The translations under genes were made by a program, and so were the position numbers. Below are positions 24,910 through 34,669 of a stretch of DNA of 64,000 bases, piece by piece. The notes under the pieces are model-generated. The model saw only the letters and a program-made list of their open reading frames with translations. It was not told where the DNA came from and searched no databases. This DNA is from BCD1 sp965230565 (lineage in GTDB: Bacteria > Bacteroidota > Bacteroidia > Chitinophagales > Saprospiraceae), in contig CBDDLH010000005.1 in the NCBI GenBank assembly GCA_965230565.1, positions 1 through 64,000 on the forward strand, in the 5' to 3' direction. Each line of letters opens with the position of its first letter. The first letter of the stretch is position 1.

Positions 24910-27072
24910 ATGCAATATTCCTTCCTCAAAAAATTCAACGACTGGTTAACAAGAATTGTATCAGTCCCCGGCGACAGCCCCGAAACGCTTGTACAGAAAA
25001 AAATATGGTGGCTCTTTGTTACTGCTGGTTTTTTTCTGCTTTGGGGCCTGTATTTCTATTTTAAAGACCATTTTGGACCGGAATTTAAAATCCTGAACTT
25101 AATTTTCATAGGCGGAACATTTGTATTCCTGGTTACTTTTCATTTGCATAAGAAAGGCATTGAGTGGTATGCTTTTTTCACTCAGATCTTTATCGTCCTC
25201 ATTAGCACTGCAAAAGTATATGCGCTTGGAGGGCTACTTAATGCGGGAGCACCAATATTTATTGGCCTGATCGGTCCGATATATGCGCTGATCCTTCCGA
25301 ATAAGAAACGAGCAATTTTTGTTTTTGTATTATATATGACCTTAATGACTGCAGCGACTTTATTGCAGCCTGAAAAGTCTGAATACTATTCAACAGCCTT
25401 TTATTTTGCAGGGTTTTATCTGGGCATCACACAACTATTTTTCGCCCTGTATTATTTTACCAGGAAGGTCGAAAATATGAAAAGGGAAGAAGAACGCCGT
25501 ATGCAAGAACTGGATGCGTTCAAAACCAAATTTTATACTCATATCACACATGAATTCCGCACGCCGATTACCGTAATACTGGGTATGGCCGAGCAGGTAA
25601 AGAACGATCCCGAAAAGTGGTTCGACGAAAGTCTGGAAATGATCAATCGCAACGGTTTAAAACTGTTGAATCTGACCAACCAGATGCTGGAACTTTCGAA
25701 ACTGGATGCCAAGGTCGTTCCTGTAAATATGGTACAGAATGATATTGCAGTTTATTTACAATACCTTGTTGAATCGTTCGGTTCACTCGCCAGATCAAAA
25801 GAAATAAAGCTGTCTTTTATCGTTAGGCCCGATGAGATCATTATGGACTATGACCCGGAAAAAATTCAAAAAATATTATCCAACCTGCTTTCCAACGCGA
25901 TCAAATTTACACCGCCGGGAGGAAGGGTTGATATATCTGCAATTAAACAAGGCGTTACTCCGAAAAGCCGACTGGTTTTAACGGTAAAAGATACAGGGCC
26001 GGGCATTTCCAAAGAAGATATCCCAAAAGTGTTCGAACGATATTATCAGGTAGAACGTAAAGAAAATGGCCTGGAGGAAGGTACAGGCCTGGGGCTGGCT
26101 CTTGTAAGTGAGTTGGTTAAATTATTCAAAGGGGAAGTTATCGTTAAGAGCAATATCGGCAAAGGCGCTACTTTTATTGTAAGCCTTCCTGTTTCCAATC
26201 AGGCGAGGTTTGAAAAGGTTAAATTATTGGGTAAAAAAGAAGTCTCTGTAAGCCGCTATGAACAAACCGCATTTGAGGAATGGGCTTTGGGGGATAGTAC
26301 CGATTATCAATTGTTGCTGCTCATCGTCGAAGATAATCCAGATGTAGTTCAATACCTGCGCTCTGTTCTTGAAGGGAAGTACAGGATTGAAGTGGCAGAG
26401 AATGGCCAAGCAGGGTTTGAAAAAGCCACTGATCTCATTCCTGACCTGATTGTCAGCGATGTGATGATGCCCGTTATGGATGGCCTTGCCTTTTGTGAAA
26501 AGATAAGGGCTGATTTCAGGACCAGTCATATTCCCGTCATACTACTTACTGCTAAAGTTGATGCGGCTTCAAAAGTTGAAGGACTAACCTCGGGTGCAGA
26601 TGTTTATCTGGCAAAACCTTTTAATAAAGAAGAGTTACTCATTCGTATTCAAAAATTGATTGAATTACGTAAAATTTTGCAGGAAAGGTATAAAATAAAG
26701 GTTGTTTCCCAGGCGGAGGAAGAAGTGGTTAGTGGCAATTCTTACGAAATGGAAGATGGTTTTATGCAAAAAGTACGTCTAGCACTGGAAAACCATTTGA
26801 GCGATGAGGAATTTGGTATCGATGAATTGTGCCGTTCTTTAGCATTGAGCCGTTCTCAACTTTACAGAAAGTTTAAAGCCCTTACAGATACCACCGTTCA
26901 TCATTTTATTAGGCACCTGCGCCTGGTAAAAGCTAAAGAGCTATTGCTAACCACAGAACTCAACGTTAGCGAAGTTGCCATGGAAACCGGATTTAAGGCG
27001 CTTTCTCATTTCAGCAGGGTGTTTCTGGAGGAATTTGGGATGGCCCCCAGCCAGGTGCGGAAGAAAAAATAA
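24910..27072 (+). CDS. Hybrid two-component regulator: membrane histidine kinase, receiver and AraC DNA-binding domains
   Basis: 720 residues. About six membrane helices span 30-195, then a HisKA domain with the acceptor His near 214 (HITHEFRTPITVILG), an ATPase with NLLSNAIKFTPPGG, DTGPGISKEDI and GTGLGLALV, a receiver with the phospho-acceptor Asp near 516 (LIVSDVMMPVMDG), and a C-terminal AraC-type double HTH (about 630-720; LALSRSQLYRKFKALT, then VSEVAMETGFKALSHFSRVF). Kinase and DNA-binding output are thus in one protein, as in HTCS regulators, but the usual periplasmic beta-propeller sensor is replaced by the membrane domain. The adjacent Kelch/T9SS gene with upstream direct repeats is a likely target. 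Confidence 0.93.
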   Translation: MQYSFLKKFNDWLTRIVSVPGDSPETLVQKKIWWLFVTAGFFLLWGLYFYFKDHFGPEFKILNLIFIGGTFVFLVTFHLHKKGIEWYAFFTQIFIVLISTAKVYALGGLLNAGAPIFIGLIGPIYALILPNKKRAIFVFVLYMTLMTAATLLQPEKSEYYSTAFYFAGFYLGITQLFFALYYFTRKVENMKREEERRMQELDAFKTKFYTHITHEFRTPITVILGMAEQVKNDPEKWFDESLEMINRNGLKLLNLTNQMLELSKLDAKVVPVNMVQNDIAVYLQYLVESFGSLARSKEIKLSFIVRPDEIIMDYDPEKIQKILSNLLSNAIKFTPPGGRVDISAIKQGVTPKSRLVLTVKDTGPGISKEDIPKVFERYYQVERKENGLEEGTGLGLALVSELVKLFKGEVIVKSNIGKGATFIVSLPVSNQARFEKVKLLGKKEVSVSRYEQTAFEEWALGDSTDYQLLLLIVEDNPDVVQYLRSVLEGKYRIEVAENGQAGFEKATDLIPDLIVSDVMMPVMDGLAFCEKIRADFRTSHIPVILLTAKVDAASKVEGLTSGADVYLAKPFNKEELLIRIQKLIELRKILQERYKIKVVSQAEEEVVSGNSYEMEDGFMQKVRLALENHLSDEEFGIDELCRSLALSRSQLYRKFKALTDTTVHHFIRHLRLVKAKELLLTTELNVSEVAMETGFKALSHFSRVFLEEFGMAPSQVRKKK

Positions 27073-27100
27073 CGCATATTGTCCTAATCTCTTAGTCCCC

Positions 27101-27132
27101 GGCACAATTAGATAAATATCTGGCACAATTAG
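27101..27132 (+). promoter_or_regulatory. Candidate AraC-domain binding site (direct repeat)
   Basis: GGCACAATTAG occurs at 27101-27111 and again at 27122-27132, an exact 11-bp repeat at 21-bp offset (two helical turns), in the 130-bp gap between the hybrid regulator and the Kelch gene. AraC-type proteins with two HTH motifs commonly use such sites; the link is inference. Confidence 0.45.
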
Positions 27133-27205
27133 GAAAACATTGTATTGATAAAAGGTCCAATTTGAAGGAGTAGTTTTTAATTGCTCATTCCAAAAATTGA
27201 CTGTT

Positions 27206-28507
27206 ATGAAAAAGACAATCACAATTACAATCCTGGCAGGGCTGATCATGCTCTTGGTCGTTTTTTACGCAGAAGCACAATGGCCACAATGGGATACGAC
27301 AGGACTGGAACCTATGCCGACCCCCAGAGCTTTGTGTGCTGCCACTGTGCATGATGGAAAAATCTATGTTATTGGCGGAAAAATTTCCAGGGGAGGACCA
27401 CCTACCGCAATAGTGGAAGTGTACGATACGAGAACTAATGAATGGGACACATCTTTTCCAAGCCTGAATATACCTGTTTGTTCGGGGACCGCCGAAACAG
27501 TGGGGGATAAAATCTATATAATTGGGGGAAAAACGGTTGAAGGCAATCCTTTGAAAAATGTATATGTATATGACCTCGCGAACCCCGAAGGTTGGCAACC
27601 GGTAAAATACCTGGAAAATACCAGGTATTGGCATGCTTCCACGGTATATGATGGTAAAATTTATGTCATAGGAGGAATCAATTCGTGGACGGCAGTCGAT
27701 TGGGTATGCAGGTATGATCCCTCAACGAATACCTGGGAAAATATGCAGGATATGGATCACCCAAGAGCACTTTTATCAGCCGAGGTGGTGGATGGCATTA
27801 TATATGCAATAGGAGGACTTTATATGCATTTTCCCCAACGGGATGTTCAGGCTTACACTATTCAAAATGAGTCCTGTAGTCTTTTGACCGAAATGGATTT
27901 TGATAGAATTGCACATAGTTCAGCGGTTATTGGGGATGAAATTTATGTTTTTGGGGGCTGGTCCACATATTCACTTGCTAATTTTGCGGGAGTATTTTCT
28001 GAGAATACAGGCATATATGACGTCTCTGAAGATGACTGGTCTATTCTGGAAGGAGCTAATATGCCTGATGAAGAATTTGTTGGGTTTGGCACAGCAACAG
28101 TAAATGTTGAATCCGAAGGCCAAAAATGTATATATGCCATAGGAGGGGCTTCCCCTGGGTATTGGGAAAATGAGACGGATCCATCTTTTGTTACTGGTAG
28201 AGTTATAAAATTATGTCTTGAAATAGTTCCGACAATAGAAATCGAGGATAATTTCAGCACAACTATTTACCCCGACCCCTTCACCAATTCAACCACCATT
28301 CAATACGATCTTAAAACCGACTCCAGGGTAAACCTCAGCATTTTTAACCTTTCCGGTGAAAAAATAACCACCCTGGTGGACGAATATCAAATGCCCGGCG
28401 GACAGGAAATCAAATGGAATAGCGTAGGGTTACCGGCAGGGGTGTACATCTACAAACTTCAAACAGAAACGGGTGTTCAGTCAGGGAGATTTGTTTTGCA
28501 ACGATGA
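27206..28507 (+). CDS. Secreted Kelch-repeat protein with T9SS C-terminal sorting domain
   Basis: 433 residues from the ATG at 27206 (MKKTITITILAGLIMLLVVF, a signal peptide ending in AEAQ). At least five Kelch-type blades follow, each with a DGKIYVIGG-like strand and a Tyr/Trp motif (VYDTRTNEWDT, RYDPSTNTWENM), giving a beta-propeller. The last ~80 residues are a type A T9SS sorting domain (TIYPDPFTNSTTIQYDL ... GVYIYKLQTETGVQSGRFVL), so the protein should be exported by type IX secretion to the cell surface. The propeller could bind carbohydrate or protein; the ligand is unknown. Confidence 0.9.
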   Translation: MKKTITITILAGLIMLLVVFYAEAQWPQWDTTGLEPMPTPRALCAATVHDGKIYVIGGKISRGGPPTAIVEVYDTRTNEWDTSFPSLNIPVCSGTAETVGDKIYIIGGKTVEGNPLKNVYVYDLANPEGWQPVKYLENTRYWHASTVYDGKIYVIGGINSWTAVDWVCRYDPSTNTWENMQDMDHPRALLSAEVVDGIIYAIGGLYMHFPQRDVQAYTIQNESCSLLTEMDFDRIAHSSAVIGDEIYVFGGWSTYSLANFAGVFSENTGIYDVSEDDWSILEGANMPDEEFVGFGTATVNVESEGQKCIYAIGGASPGYWENETDPSFVTGRVIKLCLEIVPTIEIEDNFSTTIYPDPFTNSTTIQYDLKTDSRVNLSIFNLSGEKITTLVDEYQMPGGQEIKWNSVGLPAGVYIYKLQTETGVQSGRFVLQR

Positions 28508-28632
28508 ATAGAATTAAATTCAGGCAACCAAAGTACTGATCAGTAAAAGTCATGAATAATTCCCTTTCTATCTATTGGTATTATGAGTATGGATTTGTAA
28601 TTTGACCTCTTTACTAACCATTCCTTGGGTTC

Positions 28633-31551
28633 ATGAATACACCAGACTTTTCCACCCTTGCCTCCGGTCTTCAGGGAGCATTTTACACGGATAAACTCAT
28701 GCAGGCATTATACGCTACGGATGCTTCCATTTACCGGGAGTATCCACTTGCCGTATGTCTGCCCGAAACAAAAGAGGATATAAAACTCATCATCGATTTC
28801 GTTCGTGAAAATGATCTGGCTATTATTCCCAGAGCTGCCGGTACTTCCCTGGCCGGACAATGTGTGGGTAATGGAGTCGTAGTGGATATTTCCCGAATGG
28901 ACAGCATTTTAGAGATCAATGTTCAGGAAAGGTGGGTTAAAGTTGAGCCCGGCGTGGTCAGAGATGAATTGAATAACTACCTGGAGTACTTCGGGCTATA
29001 TTTTGGACCCAATACTTCCACGGCCAACCGATGTATGATGGGCGGCATGGTAGGCAATAATTCCTGCGGCACCACTTCTATTGTTTACGGTGCTACCCGG
29101 GACCATACAATTGAATTGGAAACGATTCTTAGCGACGGATCTGAAGTTACTTTTGGTCCTGTTGACAAAAAAACTTTTAATTTAAAAACTGCACAGGAAA
29201 ACCTCGAAGGTCAAATTTATCGTCAGGTCAGGGATGAATTGTCAAATCCTGCATTGCAGGAATCTATTCGACATGAATTTCCCAAACCAAGCATCCATCG
29301 AAGAAATACGGGATATGCTGTAGATTATCTTCTCGAGTCTGAAATTTTCACACAATCAGGTGAAGTTTTCAATATGTGCAAACTGCTGAGCGGATCCGAA
29401 GGAACGCTTGCTTTTACGACAGCCATTAAACTCCACGTTGATCCATTGCCTCCAGCAAATGATGTGGTTTTGTGTGCCCATTTTGAATCCATGAATGAAG
29501 CGATGAAGGCGGTAGTCCTGGCCATGAAACACAATCCGACCGCCTGTGAATTGATGGACGATACCATTCTGCAACTAAGTAAACAGAATATCAAGCAACA
29601 AAAAAACCGCTTTTTTGTCAATGGTGATCCAAAAGCCATTCTTACCATTGAGTTTCGCGGAGATTCCATAGAAGAAGCTGAGGCAAAGGCTGACGAACTT
29701 ATTTCAGATTTTAAAACTTCAGGTTTCGGTTATGATTACCCAAAGGTTTTCGGACCGAAAACGAAATCTGTCTGGGAATTGCGCAAAGCCGGTCTGGGCA
29801 TCCTGGCGAATATCCCCGGAGATGCCAAAGCGGTGGCTTGTATTGAAGATACTGCAGTGGATATAAAGGACCTTCCCGAATATATCGATGAATTTGATAA
29901 ACTCCTGAAATCCTATGGTCAGGAACCAATTTATTATGCCCACGCAGGTGCCGGTGAGATCCACCTCCGACCTGTTCTGAATCTCAAAGACCGGGAAGAC
30001 CGTCAATTGCTACACGACCTTACCAAGGCTTCCGCCAAATTGGTCAAAAAATACAATGGGGCTCTAAGCGGGGAACATGGAGACGGACGGTTACGGGCCG
30101 AATTTCTGCCAATGATGCTGGGCGAGGAAAACTATACCTTGTTTAAGCGAATTAAACAAGAATGGGATCCGAAAGGCATATTTAATCCTAACAAGATAGT
30201 CGATGCACCCGTGATGAATACTGCCCTTCGATATGATGAAGGTCAGGAAAATCGAAGGTTTGAAACCATTTTTGATTTTTCTGAAACATCGGGTATTATC
30301 GGCGCGGCGGAAAAATGTACAGGCTCTGCTGATTGCCGGAAATTAAATACTGCCGGAGGAACGATGTGTCCAAGTTTCAGAGCCACTCGAAATGAAAAAG
30401 ATTCCACCCGGGGCCGGGCTAATGCACTGCGAGAATTTTTGAGTAGAAATGATAGTCCAAACCCCTTCGATCAGGAAGAATTATACAAAGTACTGGATCT
30501 TTGCCTTTCCTGCAAAGGCTGCACCGCCGAATGTCCTTCCAATGTGGATATGGCCAAAATGAAAGCAGAGTTTCTCCATCAATATTATCAGACCCATCGT
30601 GTGCCTTTCCGAAGCCGTTTCTTTGGCTGGTCGGCCCGGTTGAATAAATTGGGAAGTCTTCTCCCCGGATTCACCAATTTTTTCCTGAAAAACAGTCTTA
30701 CAAGTGGAATGCTAAAATTGGTTTTGGGAGTTGCCCGTAAACGTTCATTGCCATTATTACACTCTACGACTTTATACAAATGGTATAAACAACATCGTCC
30801 GCAGGTTACCACTCCTTCAAAGGGGCAATTGTATTTATTCTGTGAGGAAGTAGTCCATTTTAATGACACGGAGATTGGCATTAAAGCAGTAGAATTATTG
30901 ACAAGATTGGGTTATGATGTAAAAATGAAACCCTGGACAGACAGTGCCAGAGTACACATTTCCAAAGGCTTGATGGCAGAGGCCAAAAAAACTGCGGAAA
31001 GGAATGTAAAGACTTTCTTTCCATTGATCTCTGAGGAAGTTCCACTCGTGGGCATAGAACCTTCCGGTATTTTGGGCTTCCGGGATGAGTACATTAGTTT
31101 ATTGCGAGGAGAGTTGAAAGAAAAAGCCATTAAACTGGCACCAAATACCCTGACTATTGAAGAATTCCTACACCGGGAAATCGAAAAAGGAAACATCGCA
31201 TCAGATGCTTTTACCGAGGCTTCACGCAAGATTCTTTTCCACGGTCATTGCCATCAAAAATCCTTGTCCGGGCAGGAGTTTTCAGCCTTCATCATGAGTC
31301 TTCCCAAAAACTATTCGGTTGAAACGATACCATCAGGCTGTTGTGGAATAGCAGGCTCATTTGGTTTTGAAAAGGAGCATTATGACCTGAGTATGAAGAT
31401 AGGAGAAATGGTTTTATTCCCCGCGATCCGGGGAGGTGACCATTCCGCAGTAGTTGCAGCTCCAGGAGCCAGCTGCCGGCAACAAATAGCCGATGGAACC
31501 GGGAAAAAGGCCTTGCACCCTGTAGAGGTGCTTTGGGAGGCTTTGGCTTGA
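28633..31551 (+). CDS. FAD-linked oxidoreductase fused to an Fe-S (CCG-motif) domain, D-2-hydroxyacid dehydrogenase type
   Basis: 972 residues combining both halves of a glycolate-oxidase-like system. The FAD_binding_4 domain has IPRAAGTSLAGQCVGNG near 65 and GGMVGNNSCGTTSIVYG near 138; the FAD-oxidase C-terminal domain follows to about 520 (SGEHGDGRLRAEFLP). A ferredoxin-like segment has CTGSADCRKLNTAGGTMCPS and CLSCKGCTAECPSNVDM. The C-terminus has CCG-type motifs (GHCHQKSLSG, PSGCCGIAGSFGFE). Such fusions (YdiJ-like) oxidise D-2-hydroxyglutarate or D-lactate and pass electrons to quinones; which substrate applies is not decidable. It stands alone. Confidence 0.9.
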   Translation: MNTPDFSTLASGLQGAFYTDKLMQALYATDASIYREYPLAVCLPETKEDIKLIIDFVRENDLAIIPRAAGTSLAGQCVGNGVVVDISRMDSILEINVQERWVKVEPGVVRDELNNYLEYFGLYFGPNTSTANRCMMGGMVGNNSCGTTSIVYGATRDHTIELETILSDGSEVTFGPVDKKTFNLKTAQENLEGQIYRQVRDELSNPALQESIRHEFPKPSIHRRNTGYAVDYLLESEIFTQSGEVFNMCKLLSGSEGTLAFTTAIKLHVDPLPPANDVVLCAHFESMNEAMKAVVLAMKHNPTACELMDDTILQLSKQNIKQQKNRFFVNGDPKAILTIEFRGDSIEEAEAKADELISDFKTSGFGYDYPKVFGPKTKSVWELRKAGLGILANIPGDAKAVACIEDTAVDIKDLPEYIDEFDKLLKSYGQEPIYYAHAGAGEIHLRPVLNLKDREDRQLLHDLTKASAKLVKKYNGALSGEHGDGRLRAEFLPMMLGEENYTLFKRIKQEWDPKGIFNPNKIVDAPVMNTALRYDEGQENRRFETIFDFSETSGIIGAAEKCTGSADCRKLNTAGGTMCPSFRATRNEKDSTRGRANALREFLSRNDSPNPFDQEELYKVLDLCLSCKGCTAECPSNVDMAKMKAEFLHQYYQTHRVPFRSRFFGWSARLNKLGSLLPGFTNFFLKNSLTSGMLKLVLGVARKRSLPLLHSTTLYKWYKQHRPQVTTPSKGQLYLFCEEVVHFNDTEIGIKAVELLTRLGYDVKMKPWTDSARVHISKGLMAEAKKTAERNVKTFFPLISEEVPLVGIEPSGILGFRDEYISLLRGELKEKAIKLAPNTLTIEEFLHREIEKGNIASDAFTEASRKILFHGHCHQKSLSGQEFSAFIMSLPKNYSVETIPSGCCGIAGSFGFEKEHYDLSMKIGEMVLFPAIRGGDHSAVVAAPGASCRQQIADGTGKKALHPVEVLWEALA

Positions 31552-31894
31552 CCCATACTTCTACATTGGTTATTCGATATTCGGTGTTCTGCTGTTCTGT
31601 ATTATTTGCAATAAGTGGCGCGAAGACTTTTAACCGCAATGTTCGCAAAGAATGCGCAAGGGACGCAAGGCCTGAACCCGCAACCCGTAACCCGCAACAT
31701 TCAAACGGGGCAGAACAGCAGAATAATGAATATCGAATAATGAATTTCGAAGTTTAGCTCTGGAGAAAAGCACGTGCAGGCCCACAAAATCCCATTTACA
31801 GTGGACCCGCACAGATACTCATCATTACGACTATGACGAGGGGTTGGTTCTTGTTTTCATCCTGGCTTTTGGCTTTAAAAGAGAGCAGCGGGGT
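31552..31894. repeat. Gene-free region with heptads and an inverted repeat
   Basis: About 31564-31598 and 31712-31746 form an imperfect inverted repeat of roughly 35 bp (...TTATTCGATATTC...TCTGCTGTTCTG). In between and beside it lie 7-bp units such as GCAACCC, GTAACCC, CGCAAC. The short frames here fall inside this repetitive DNA and are not credible genes. Confidence 0.6.
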
Positions 31895-32194
31895 TTAGGC
31901 GTTTCGATCCTTTTTAAGTATTCCCCAAACCGACCTTTCTGAAATATTGAAACGATCAGCCAAAGTGAATACGGCCCTGGTCTTTTGGTTTTTTTGGTTT
32001 TTGGTCAGGTTTTCAAATTCGTGGATTACCGTATATTTTTTAATGCTGCTATGGGGGACAATCTCCTGGTCAATCAGAAATGTGATGAATCCCGACAGGC
32101 TTTGGGGCAGGTTTTGTCTTTTGCAAAAAGCTTTGTAGTGTTCATAGATGTGAGCTTCAAACCTGTCCAGAATGTATTTTCGATTTTCAGTCAT
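31895..32194 (-). CDS. Small helix-turn-helix protein of unknown family
   Basis: 99 residues, mostly charged and helical (MTENRKYILDRFEAHIYEHY). The C-terminal ~30 residues (RAVFTLADRFNISERSVWGI) read as a helix-turn-helix, with the pattern L-A-D-R-F-N-I-S-E-R-S-V of DNA-binding recognition helices. No transposase or recombinase catalytic residues are present. It stands alone between two plus-strand genes. A 28-bp imperfect inverted repeat lies 35 bp upstream of its start and could be its own operator. Confidence 0.55.
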   Translation of the reverse strand: MTENRKYILDRFEAHIYEHYKAFCKRQNLPQSLSGFITFLIDQEIVPHSSIKKYTVIHEFENLTKNQKNQKTRAVFTLADRFNISERSVWGILKKDRNA

Positions 32195-32566
32195 TGGTCG
32201 GGTAATTTATGCCTTGGTCAAACGAGGTGTCCGGACAATTATGCCCGGACGACCTTTTTTCAAACTCTGTCCATTTGGTACTTTGTGCCAACACCACAAA
32301 TATGAGCTTGTCTGATAAATAATTCATGTACAATTTTCACCGTTTTCACCGGAATTTTTTGAGTTAATTTCTTTTTATTCCTTTGCAGTTGGGTATTATT
32401 TTGACTAATACCTTCAGGCTCTATGGAATTAATTTTCCTTTTTATTTTATTGAAAAAGAATAAGTTGTGAATGTGTTATGTAAAAAATAAATTTACTTTT
32501 TACCTTTAAAGGTCATTTTATGGATTTGCAGTAATTTTCGATAAATTTCACCGTAATTTTTAAATT
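32195..32566. other. Gene-free region with a GC-rich inverted repeat
   Basis: GTCCGG (32229-32234) and CCGGAC (32245-32250) enclose ACAATTATGC and extend imperfectly to GGTG...GACC, followed by TTTTTT. It can be an operator for the divergent small HTH gene or a terminator on the plus strand. The rest, to 32566, is very AT-rich and should contain the promoter of the next gene. Confidence 0.45.
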
Positions 32567-33985
32567 TTGCTGAGTAGTAAATTATTTATTTTACTGAAAA
32601 AGTTGTCTCCTCAGGAGATGAAAGACTTTAAATCATATCTAAAGGGGTTTTATCCCGGGCAAAAGGTGCTGCTTACTACCTTCGATTATCTTCACAAATA
32701 TCATCCTGAGTTCAGGTTGGTTAAAAAACTGGAGGCCGGTTATGCCTATCAGAAAATTTTTGGTCAACCGCTTATCAGCAAAAGTCAACGATCCAATTTG
32801 TTCAATACCCTGGGAGAAATAAAAAAATACCTGGAAGACTATTTGTTGTGGAAAGAAACCCAAAAAGCCGGATACAAACGGGAGAAAATGTTGATGGATA
32901 TTTATCGGGAAAGAAATATCCAGCCCTTTTACCAAAAATATTTCACACAGGTCAGGAATCGTCTGGAGGAAGATAATAATCAGGATATGTGGAATGAGTT
33001 TAGGAAGTTGGAGTTAGCCCATCAGAAATATTTTTATAAAAACAGAAGTTTGGTAGAAACAAGAATTTCTGATCTGAAAGAAATGACTTTATTACTTAAT
33101 GGATTTTGGGTTAATGCAACACTAAAATATGCCTGTGAGCAATCTTATTTAAGTGAGATTAATTTGGAAACTCTTGATTTTTTGTTGCTTGAAGAAGCAA
33201 AAAATCTTGGAGGGAATTCACCATTTAGAAATAATATTTTCAATCAGATATATTTGTTGATGTTGAAGTTATCTGAATTTGAAGAAGCCCGTGAAGAGTA
33301 TACAAAAGTTAAAACATTAATTTTTAAATATTACCATTTAGCTGACCACGGTGATCAAAATATGTTTTATGGTTTTTTGATCAACTATGTTTCAAGGCAA
33401 TTAAAACGAGGTCGGTTGAATTATCAAAGGGAGGTTTTTGAAATATATAAATTTGGACTAGAAAGTAAATTAATGTTGGATGATGGAGGAATATCCAGTA
33501 TTAGTTTTAATAATGTCATTAAAGTGTCTTGCGATCTGGGAGAATTGGAATTCGCCAGTATGGTAATTGACAAATATGGAAGCTATCTTCCTGGAAACCT
33601 TAAGGAGGATACGATTAATATTGCCAGGGCCATGGTTCAGATTTCATCAGGTAAATTTGAGGAGGCTCTCAGGTTTTTATCGATAGGAGAGTTTTACTCT
33701 TTTGACTTGGGGGTAAGAATAAGGGGATTACAACTTCAGTGTTTATATGAATTAGAAGATTTTGAGGCATTATTTTATCACCTGAATGCATTTGAAATTT
33801 GGGTGAAAAGGAATGAAAAAAAGCTGGCAGCATCAAATGTTGAGGCTTGTAGAAATTTGATAAAATTTTCTAAAAGCCTAACCAGGCCAAATGAAGATAT
33901 GCTTGAGTTGCGAAAAAAACTTGATTCCGTATCCTTTATTTTTCTGAAAGGGTGGTTGATAAAAAAGATTGAAGAATTACTCTAA
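32567..33985 (+). CDS. Large hypothetical protein, predicted all-helical, AT-rich
   Basis: 472 residues with no signal peptide. It opens LLSSKLFILLKKLSPQEMKD followed by FKSYLKGFYPGQKVLLTTF, resembling a group of uncharacterised Saprospiria proteins that start with a helical domain around a conserved E-x-x-x-F/Y-x-x-Y/F-L-x-S/G-P/F. The rest looks like helical (TPR-like) repeats rich in Leu, Tyr, Lys and Asn. No ATG fits; the most upstream start is a TTG at 32567. Its base composition is noticeably more AT-rich than that of its neighbours, which could point to transfer or to relaxed codon choice. Function unknown. Confidence 0.7.
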   Translation: MLSSKLFILLKKLSPQEMKDFKSYLKGFYPGQKVLLTTFDYLHKYHPEFRLVKKLEAGYAYQKIFGQPLISKSQRSNLFNTLGEIKKYLEDYLLWKETQKAGYKREKMLMDIYRERNIQPFYQKYFTQVRNRLEEDNNQDMWNEFRKLELAHQKYFYKNRSLVETRISDLKEMTLLLNGFWVNATLKYACEQSYLSEINLETLDFLLLEEAKNLGGNSPFRNNIFNQIYLLMLKLSEFEEAREEYTKVKTLIFKYYHLADHGDQNMFYGFLINYVSRQLKRGRLNYQREVFEIYKFGLESKLMLDDGGISSISFNNVIKVSCDLGELEFASMVIDKYGSYLPGNLKEDTINIARAMVQISSGKFEEALRFLSIGEFYSFDLGVRIRGLQLQCLYELEDFEALFYHLNAFEIWVKRNEKKLAASNVEACRNLIKFSKSLTRPNEDMLELRKKLDSVSFIFLKGWLIKKIEELL

Positions 33986-34504
33986 TTGTTTTTGGGCCAT
34001 AAAATTAGAAAATCCCGAATTAACGCCTAAGGCTAAATTCGGGATAAATTCAGTTAGTTAGAAGATCAAATCTTCTACACCAACTCCGCTTAAAAACATC
34101 CATAGGAAATTCATAATCATTTGATTTTGGTTAAAAAATGAGGTTGATACATATCCGGGCAGGAGGGGACAGGCCGGACTATTTCTTTCCGGGCATGAAA
34201 AGGGCCTTAGCCTTCAGGGAAGGACATCAGTTTTGGGCATGACAGAAACTTCAGGACATAACAATGGCCCCAAAGAACTCTTGCGGTTCTTTGCCTCAAT
34301 TACTTCTCAGTACCGTGTGGGAAAATTTTATTGAATAAAATGACAATCCCGTATTCGGGTGCCTATTTTCAGAAAAGGTAGGTAATTCATGGTATTTGGG
34401 TTTAATAGTTTTCGTTAATCACCTTCTAAACAGGCTCTTTCCAAAAATAATTCCATCGCTTCAAAATTTTTTTTAAAAAAAGTGAAAGAAATTTTTTTAT
34501 CAAT

Positions 34505-34527
34505 CTTAGTTTGATTTCTAAACTAAG
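34505..34527. promoter_or_regulatory. Distal operator, CTTAGTTT-N7-AAACTAAG
   Basis: Perfect 8-bp inverted repeat with a 7-bp spacer, identical in both arms and spacer length to a second copy 170 bp downstream. Part of the control region of the SPFH/NAD-kinase-like pair. Confidence 0.65.
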
Positions 34528-34669
34528 TAGACGTGTTTATTTCCTTCTGAATCAAGCGTTTACTGTAAGTTAGCCAGCAGATTATTTCGAAAGGTTCCAA
34601 AATAATTAACACTCCTTTTGTTTTCCGTCCGTTTCTGAGCTCTTGACTTTTTGAGAGAATGCCGCTATT

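Noticed and set aside
31895..32194. Transposase or integrase remnant
   Set aside because: The protein has an HTH but no catalytic motif, and no inverted terminal repeats or target-site duplications flank it.
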